A DNA stretch of 64,000 bases, taken from NCBI RefSeq assembly GCF_019059575.1, contig NW_024883038.1:79470-143469 (forward strand), given 5' to 3'. Below the pieces are notes generated by a model. That model saw nothing but the letters and a program-made list of their open reading frames with translations, did no database searches and was not told where the DNA came from. Origin of the DNA: Amphibalanus amphitrite. Lineage: Eukaryota > Arthropoda > Thecostraca > Balanomorpha > Balanidae. This document shows, piece by piece, positions 56,859 to 64,000 of the stretch. The position numbers and the translations under genes are program-made. Position 1 is the stretch's first letter. Every line of letters starts with the position of its first letter.

Positions 56859-59798
56859 ATGTGGCCGCACCGGCGCTGGGCGCGGCTTGGTGCCGTCCTG
56901 GCCCCTCCCCCACTGGTGACGGTGATGCTGGTGGTGCTGGTGATGTTTCCGGGTAGCTCCGCAGAGCAGTGGTACCGACCCAGCTCCAGTGTGTGTCTGT
57001 TCAGCCCGGCGGACTCGGCAGCACCCTCCTCTGTCCGCTGCCACCTGAACGGCAATTCGGTGAGCTCCCAAATGTGAATCACAAGTGCGAAGTCGCGATT
57101 AACTTTTTCAGTGATGGAAACCGGAACTCCATTTGCACTGTGCAATGCGTACAGCTAAGATTTAACAGTCATAATAAGATTGTTCTACAAACCGTAATGA
57201 TGAATCTCGTAATAAAGAAGAATAAGATAAAAGATAAAACTGTTTGATCACTTCTCGTTTTATCCGCTTTTCCACATCATATCTTGCCTTTGGCTCTTGA
57301 TTCAAATTGGTTTCAAATAGGAGTACCTACTTGAATAGCGAGTGTATAAAAAGTCCATTGTCATTAAACCGATGCGAACAGGCTGTGTGTGTTTTCGTGT
57401 AGGATGCCCTTCCACCCTAATGTATTTCAAACGTTTTCTTTTTGTTTTCCAGATCACTATCAAACGCGTCGACCTGGCGACATCCATCCAGGAGATATAC
57501 GTCACGGACGCCAATATCATCGACGTCAATGACGGCGCCCTATCACAGCTGGATGACCTGAGAACCGCCGAGTTCTCTCGATCAGAGCGGCTTCTGCTGC
57601 GCTCCGACAGCCTCGCTGCCTCTGCTAACTCGTCTGCAGGTGGCAGCACCTCTGTGACGGTAGATGGCGTTAGAGATGTCACCCTGTTCTCTGAGGCTTT
57701 CTCCGGTCGCCGACAAGGCTCGATCAGTGTGACAGTCAACGGCGCAAAGACGTGTTCAGTAGCCGGAGAAGCCTTTCCGAGTGGATCCAGCGCTGACCAG
57801 GTTCTTCTAAGTAACATTTCAAACCTCAGCATGGACAGGAGCTCGTTCGCTGGAGCGATAGAGGAGTTGGAGCTGAGAAACGTCTCTAGTTCGTACTCAT
57901 GTCTGGCCGACACATTCTCAGGACAGATCAGCCAGCTGACGCTGGACTCTGTGACCCTGAATCGGATCTCGCCGGGCTGTTTTCGTTCCAGTCACCCGTG
58001 GCAGAGTCTGGAGGTGAGGTCCAGTCGCCTGGGCGCGATCCCGCAAAGGGCCTTCACCGGGCAGATCGAGGAGGTTCGAATTGAAAACAGCCAGCTGGAG
58101 GACGTAGCTCCGGGAGGATTCGAGCTGAGTGTGACCAACTTCACCATGGAGAACTGTACCGTCGATCGACTGACTGGCCACGCTCTGCGGGTGCTGGCTG
58201 ACGACACAATCAGCCTGTCCTCCTGTAACATCAGTCTACTGGAAGACGCTGCCTTATTGGGTCTCCGAGTCACCAACGACAGTGTCCAACCAATCACCAT
58301 ACAGCACCTAAATGTGACAGAGGCGTTTGATGGCTCTCTGCGCCTACACAACAGCGCGGGTACCATCCTCAGCCACATTCAGCTTTCTGAGCAGTGTGTG
58401 TGCTCCGTGGCACCTGAACGCGCCGCGCGGCTCGCTCTCGGCGCACCTCCTCAAGTAAACGCCACCGGCGAGGGGCCAGACGAGGGTCTCTGGTCCCTGC
58501 AGAACCTCACTGACGCCCAGATGGAGGCCGTGCGGCAGACTGCGCTGGCGGCGCACTGCTGGGAGGGGAAGATGAACTCGACCTCGGCGATGCTGGCGGA
58601 GCTCGTGTGTCGAGGTTGCGTGGTTGGTGATATGGTGGAGGACACTCCTCTCCTGCGCTGTCCGGCGCCACTGCCGACCGGTGGACGTCGCTGGATGCTG
58701 TGGCCGTTTGTTTTTATCGCCGTGCTGCTGGTGTTGGTGGCCGGATGTGGTCCCCTGCTGATGGTCAAACGATGCCGCCCTCCCGGATCGGCCCCCTCAC
58801 ATGAGAAGGGTGCGGTGATCAGTCACCCGGGGGGACCGGAGGCCGGTGACGCAGCAGGGGACTCTCCTCTGAAGGAGGTTCCCAGAGAACGTCACCTCTC
58901 GTGGAGAGTGGTCGGGGAGCTGGAGCCGGAGGAGGGCGTCGAACCGACCCTTCCAGTAGCCCTGCCCCTACCGCAGCCTCGTCATGTCTCCTGGAGAGTG
59001 GTCGGGGAACTGGAGCCGGAGTATCCCCATTACAGTAACGTAGCCCCGGCCGACCCGAGGCACACAGTAGCCAGTACGGACAGTGTGTGCTCCCCTGGTC
59101 TGGGTACAGGACCCAGCTGGGAGTTGGAGAGCACAGACCGGCTCCACACCACCTCAGACTACGGAGATGTGTTCCAGTCGCTGTGCTCCATACCAGAGCC
59201 GGTGGAGGATCCTCAGACCGAGCTCTGCATCAACGTGACGAGTTCTCCGGACAGGGCGGTGACTGGAGCAGAGGAGGAGCAGGATGTCTTCGCAGAGACG
59301 TCACCGACCGGCCGGCCTACTGAGACGGGTCAAAAGAGGGCTCCGACGAGAGGCAACTCTTCTCAGGAGCTGAACAATCACCGTTCTGATAGTGGAGAGA
59401 CGATAGACAGTTCGCGGCGTTTGTACAGTGAAGAGCCGAGGGAAGGGGACACCTGTCCCAGTTCCCGTGGGAAGACGAGCGATATGGTCAACCACTCCCA
59501 GACCAACCCAGTAACGACAGCAGCCCACCCGAAGGCCAAGGGTAACTCAGAAAACGACACAACCTGCCCGCAGACCAGCAACCATTCGGAAAGCTCAGAA
59601 GTAAGCCATGCGACAATCGAAGACCGGCGCTTCGCAGCCGAACGAGCAGCCTCCCTGGGGAGCCCTCGACAGGACCTGGCTGAAGAGGAGCCCCTGTACG
59701 ACGACGTTGAAACTGTGACACAACCGACCGGGGCCCCAGCGGAACGGAGGTGCAGCGGAGAGCTCATTGATAACGTGCTATATGGCCGAGTTTTCTAA
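56859..59798 (+). CDS. Single-pass receptor-like protein, LRR-like ectodomain, tyrosine-motif tail
   Basis: Two exons in phase, 848 residues: 56859..57059 and 57453..59798; donor TCG/GTGAGC and acceptor TTTTGTTTTCCAG. Residues 1-35 are a signal peptide (LVTVMLVVLVMFPGSSA). Residues about 45-62 carry two Cys (SVCLF, VRCHLN), like an LRR N-cap. Residues 68-380 have irregular 22-26 residue repeats of the type SGQISQLTLDSVTLNRISPG and GQIEEVRIENSQLEDVAPGG. A C-cap-like Cys cluster follows (CVCSVAPE, AHCWEG, CRGC). The membrane span is about residues 480-503 (WPFVFIAVLLVLVAGC). The 340-residue tail has a repeated block SWRVVGELEPE and tyrosine motifs YSNV, YGDV, YDDV and YGRV. The function is unknown to me; it resembles arthropod LRR surface receptors. 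A frame starting at 57342 lies in the intron and is not the true start. Confidence 0.85.
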
Positions 59799-61236
59799 AC
59801 TGTCCGAATGTGTACCGGTACTTTGCGTGTGATGAGAAAAGGAGTCGAAACGGCGTGTACAGTGCCTCTAATGTGCAGATATGTATTGGATATCTCAATT
59901 TTGCGGACTGATAAACGCTTTAATGGATACATCGAAAGTCCTTAGATTCTGATTTTTAGCTTCACATAGTTTTCAAAGCAGTGTTAATTAAAGGCTTTCG
60001 ACTTACGACACACCACCGCGAACAACTATTTTCCTACGAAGCATCCTACTTACTTGTGTAATGTGTAGGTATCATGTCATTAGATGATATGCTTGTGACC
60101 TGCTTGTTCATATCATCGATGATTCAGTAGCTCTATCATCTTACAAACTCATTGAATGTTTTCACTGTTTTACTAATTGACACGGGCTGGCGACTTGGCG
60201 TGCGTTAAAATGAAGTGATATCGTTATGGGGCTGAATGTATGAACGTCATGATGTTCGTAACTCATACGTGTCACACAGGAATGACTGATGGTGCGGTTG
60301 TATTTCGTGCATTCTCTGGGAAACGGATGAGTTTTGACAGCCATCGTCGTTTGTTGTATCTCTAAGGCATGCATACGTTTCATTATGCTGGTTATGCTGG
60401 TGGTATACGTACTAGACAAAAATAATATATGCCGCCATACCAGACCCATGTTAGAAATATGTATACAAGTTTCTTTTTTAATACTACCTAATACCTACCT
60501 ATGCCGCCTTACCTTCCTTTCAGTAATGCAACGTAATTTGAAATGATGCTGGTCAGTTACTTAATAAAAATGTGAGTCATTTAATAATGCCAGTCGCTGG
60601 CTTCTCTTCCATGCAAAAGTAATACGACCTGCGATGGATGAGGATGTCCTGCAAAGTTACGCTACGTCACGACTCATGCTTTGCCTTTATTGAGTTGCGG
60701 TAAGAAACAGTGTGCTCACTCCTGACATGAAAATATGAATAGAATAGACGTGACACATTGGCACCAGCTCAAAATAGTCATCTCAAATTAACTGTAGATC
60801 ATGGTAGGTTCAGAGATAAGTTTTTAAAAAAAAACTTACGCCGTGCTGAACTAAAGCATTTCATAGAATGCTCGCAAATGCTACAAATTAAGTTACAGTG
60901 GGTAAGTGAATAAAATCATGATCAAGCGTTACCTTTTAGTGTTAAACATCCATTTGTTTCTATGATAAATATTGAGTAAAAATTATTTTTGAAATGTACG
61001 ACCAATTACACACACACCTTCGGGTTCCAACCCTCATGTCGAATATATGTATATAGCCAATCTGTAATCCTAGTTACTGTATTCTTAAACAAACAAATGT
61101 AATTTATTCCATAATTCAAAGTCGAATCATGTCTTTTTCTGCCTGTTCTCAGTACTGAGGGCACGGGTGACGCGAAGGTAAAAGTGATTAGTAGATTAAA
61201 AGGACACCCATGTGCACTCGCCGACCCATCCTAAAG
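59799..61236. other. 3' flank of the receptor-like gene and intergenic sequence
   Basis: AT-rich. AATAAA at about 60562 could be the polyadenylation signal of the receptor-like gene, about 760 bp past its stop. No further gene seen. Confidence 0.35.
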
Positions 61237-61417
61237 GCTGAAACAGACTCTTTCCGCGTTCAGGAAATCGCATGCGAGAGTCTATTCAACTACATTGTAA
61301 TTCTTTTCGCATCAATCGCTTGCGGGAGGTGCGTGCGATTGATGCGAGCATGCTTCCATGTATTTGAATAGGCTCTCGCATGCGATTTCCTGGCTGCGGA
61401 AAGAGTCTGTTTCAGGC
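61237..61417. repeat. Long imperfect hairpin (181 bp)
   Basis: Left arm GGCTGAAACAGACTCTTTCC... and right arm ending GGAAAGAGTCTGTTTCAGGC pair over about 80 bp, with GAAATCGCATGCGAGAG in one arm and its complement in the other. The tip is TTGCGGGAGGTGC. A few bulges occur. It resembles a foldback MITE or a hairpin-RNA precursor. Confidence 0.8.
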
Positions 61418-62039
61418 ATAACTCAAAGCGTGGTCTCTAAAAGATGACAGATTAGGTGTCTACCGAATTCTGTCTCGGTGGTAATAGCAACAGACAGTGA
61501 CATTGGTGCATCACTGACAAATCCCTTGTGCTTTGTGCATACATAGGAATATCGTTATTAAGTACACACAAGACATTGTTCATAACAGTAGTGTTTTTCG
61601 GGGCCTCAAGAAGTAGTGGTAAGGTAGAGGTACACACCTCAGCGAGAATGCTCTACTCACTAAGATGGCCTATTTGAGGGCCATTTCTAGGTTCACATGT
61701 AATCGGGAATACAGTGGGATTGTGCTAGACCCATATGTGTTTGCCCATTGGAACTTATGGCTAAATGAATGCGTCTTTTTTAGTTTTAGAGCGGTAATAA
61801 ACGACGTCTATGTGTGCATATTGCATGTACTGTGATACCGTAAAATAAACTATTGCAGACTACCGTAAACTAAAGGGCTTAGCCCTATTAGTGGTGGGTT
61901 TTTGGTTTTAAACGGAATCTGCATTTAGCTCTGAACCGTGGCATATCGCCCACAAAAATCATTATTGGCAAGGACTGTCATGTCAGCGGTGCGCACTCGG
62001 GCAAGGTAAAAGGGTTATTTGCCTTCCTCGCATCGTGTG
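61418..62039. other. Intergenic sequence
   Basis: No supported gene or clear structure. The short minus frame at 61452-61637 has no family features. Confidence 0.3.
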
Positions 62040-62575
62040 TCGCTCTCAGGTGCAGTAGAACTGCAGCATGACAGCGCTGGTTAGAATGGTGTCGCTCTCA
62101 GGCGGAGTAGAACTGCAGAATGACGGCGTTGGTTAGAATGGTGTCGCTCTCAGGCGGAGTAGAACTGCAGCATGACAGCGCTGGTTAGAATGGTATCGCT
62201 CTCAGGCGGAGTAGAACTGCAGAATGATGACGACGTTGGTTAGAATGGTGTCGCCTTCAGGTGAAGTAGAACTGCAGCATCAGATGACGGCGTTGGTTAG
62301 GCGAAGTAGAACTGCAGCATGACGGCGTTGGTGAGGACGGTGTCGCTCTCAGACGGAGTAGAACTGCAGCATGCTGACGGCGTTGGTAAGGCGAAGTAGA
62401 ACTTCAGCATCAGAATATGACGTTGTTGGTTAGGCGAAGTAGAACTGCAGCATCAGCTGACGTTGATGGTTAGGCGAAGTAGAACTGCAGCATCAGATGA
62501 CGTCGTTGGTTAGGCGAAGTAGAACTGCAGCATCAGATGACGTTGTTGGTTAGGCAAAGTAGAACTGCAGCATGA
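62040..62575 (-). repeat. Tandem repeat of the gustatory receptor's last codons
   Basis: Twelve copies of a degenerate unit of about 35-60 bp centred on AGTAGAACTGCAGCAT (plus strand), spaced by GACGGCGTTGGTTAG and in the left part by GTGTCGCTCTCAGGCGG. Read on the minus strand the unit codes for NAVMLQFYFA and a stop. The rightmost copy (about 62550-62585) is the real C-terminus of the gene; the other eleven lie downstream of its stop. Confidence 0.85.
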
Positions 62576-63784
62576 TGATGGCGTTGGTGAGGATGGTGGA
62601 GCCGATGGAGAGCACGGTGGACCTGCGCAGCCGGAACAGGCCCAGCTCTCCGAGTGTGTCCAGGTCGCGGCCGACCGACTCCCGGAGCAGGCCCAGCTGG
62701 CGGGAGAGCGGCGGCTGGCGCAGCTCGGCGGCCAGCAGCAGGGCGCGCGCCTCCCCGGCCGCCTCCAGACACCGCTGGATGGCCTCACTGGGTAGCACCA
62801 TCGTCACCGAGGCCAGCATCAGGTACAGGGTGACCATCAGCGCCATGTCACCAAGCGTGCCCATCTTGAGGCTGCTGATCACCGTCAGGAGCATGGTGAC
62901 GCAGGCGATGGTGCCGGATGCCATCACCAGCACCAACTCGGCCGACATGACCTTGGTGAGGCGACCGAAGGTGCGGGACAGCTCCCCGTGGAGCGAGATG
63001 ATGTCACAGACGGCGGCCGGGTCCGGCTGGTAGCCGCCCTCCACCATGGCAGTCAGCAGCGTGTTGATTTCCTGCAGGCCGCTCTCCACATACAGAGAGG
63101 CGAGTACGTATTTGAACGAAATGAGGCAAAAGGACATTATCAGCCAACAGAATGTCATAAAAAATAATGCGTTGAGAATGCACTGCATGGATAGTGATGT
63201 ACAAAACGTCGCTGACTGATAATACATAAGAGCAATGAGTGTTATTATAAATAATAAAACAACGGTGGCAAAAAGCCGGAGCGTGTTCCTCCTCAGTCGG
63301 TCAGACGATGCAGAGCTGCCGGACATCTTAGACAGTATGTGAGTTGCGGTACGTATTGCTGTGAGGTGTATCCCGAACTGGCAGCGACTAAACAGAAAAG
63401 AACAAATCACTGCCATCCACATCAGGGCATACATCAAACCGAAAAATCCGCTGATGGACAGAGCCACGATTATATGATGATCACCCTGTAACGCCCTCCT
63501 CCCCTATCAATGCCAATGCCAGTGATACAGCCTCCTCCAACGGAACTGACCGCGAACGCTAGGAAGGTGTGGAGCAGCGCGGCCCGACCTGCCCCCGTGA
63601 CCAGAGCGGTGGCTCGGAGCAGGAGCAGCAGGGCGCGGGCGGCCGGTGGCGGAGCTGCCGGCGGCTCCCCGCGGGGCCCCTCCGTCCCGGCGGTCGGCCG
63701 CGGAGTGCTGGGGTGAGGGGGACCGCGCAGAGTGCGGTCGTCCTCAGGTCGGCGGACAGCCAGCACGTCCACCTTGGTCGCCAT
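62550..63784 (-). CDS. Gustatory receptor, insect/crustacean type
   Basis: Two exons in phase, 389 residues: 63784..63551 and 63485..62550 (TAA), with a 65-bp intron (donor GTCAGT, acceptor TTACAG). Exon 1 is a Pro-rich N-terminus with a hydrophobic stretch (ARALLLLLRATALVTGAG). Exon 2 encodes several membrane spans: HHIIVALSISGFFGLMYALM, RLFATVVLLFIITLIALMYY, NALFFMTFCWLIMSFCLISF, LVLVMASGTIACVTMLLTVI, GDMALMVTLYLMLASVTMVL and the last, TILTNAIIMLQFYFA. The length and the ending close to the TYhhhhhQF signature of arthropod gustatory receptors support the call; here TN replaces TY. These proteins are ligand-gated channels in chemosensory cells; the ligand is unknown. The short intron is the weakest part: it is needed to join the two frames. 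Confidence 0.78.
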
Positions 63785-64000
63785 GGCGCAGATCAGATGG
63801 GACCGGCAGGAATCTGAGGGTGGAGGGCTTTATCCATCAGGCACTAGACACGGTAGGTGCTCTGAGAAACAACCATTATATAAACAACCATCAGTGGAAA
63901 CAACATACATGGAGGCTTGTTGTTGAAAAGTTTGTCTGAAAATGCGCAGCGAATACATAAATAACGAATGTTTCCATCTTAGAACGAAATTTGAGGCGAG
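63785..64000. other. 5' flank of the gustatory receptor gene
   Basis: AT-rich upstream sequence, no clear core promoter and no other gene. Confidence 0.3.

Noticed and set aside
57342..57452. Upstream start for the receptor-like protein inside the open frame from 57342
   Set aside because: A strong polypyrimidine acceptor at 57452 and an in-phase signal-peptide exon at 56859-57059 show this part is intron.

Overview
The window looks like nuclear DNA of an arthropod, most likely a crustacean, though the species cannot be fixed from sequence alone. It carries spliced genes with GT-AG introns, a Spätzle-type cystine-knot ligand, an insect/crustacean-type gustatory receptor, a fibrinogen-related lectin and an interstitial run of the arthropod telomere repeat TTAGG. 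About a third to a half of the window is transposon-derived, much of it nested. I rebuilt exon structures by hand from splice sites and reading phase; no alignment or database search was run.

Layout, left to right. 0.6 kb: a short membrane-protein exon (minus). 3.8-5.3 kb: the spliceosomal tri-snRNP 27 kDa protein gene SNRNP27 (three exons, minus). 6.2-8.0 kb: a TTAA-type MITE inserted into another copy of itself. 8.8-10.1 kb: a palindrome-rich composite repeat holding a tRNA-like box A/B unit, a 66-bp-arm hairpin and TTAGG repeats. 11.0-12.2 kb: an intronless secreted fibrinogen-related protein (plus). 12.7-17.7 kb: a complete Gypsy LTR retrotransposon with identical LTRs and a UUUAAAC frameshift site (minus). 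18.3-24.7 kb: a nine-exon Spätzle-like gene with a His/Val-rich insert (minus). 27.1-29.1 kb and 39.7-49.0 kb: two paralogous three-exon genes for secreted proteins with long Pro/Thr mucin-like tails (minus). Between and inside these two genes lie stacked hAT-like, mariner-like, TTAA-type and LINE insertions plus a GGCCTCTGAGGG-type minisatellite. 49-56 kb: more MITEs and a 340-bp GA microsatellite. 56.9-59.8 kb: a two-exon single-pass receptor-like protein with an LRR-like ectodomain and a tyrosine-motif tail (plus). 62.5-63.8 kb: a two-exon gustatory receptor (minus).

The genes do not form an operon or pathway; this is an ordinary stretch of a eukaryotic chromosome. Several encode secreted or surface proteins with possible immune or sensory roles (lectin, Spätzle ligand, LRR-like receptor, gustatory receptor), but a functional link is not shown.

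The most unusual signals are these. (1) Several non-autonomous element families flanked by TTAA have different terminal repeats but the same build: CCC termini, a G-run/C-run hairpin near each end, and interiors packed with AGGTCA (TCAGG-like) motifs. (2) In two unrelated genes, SNRNP27 and the gustatory receptor, the last coding codons together with the stop codon are tandemly reiterated downstream of the gene. (3) One TTAA element has inserted into its own internal TTAA.
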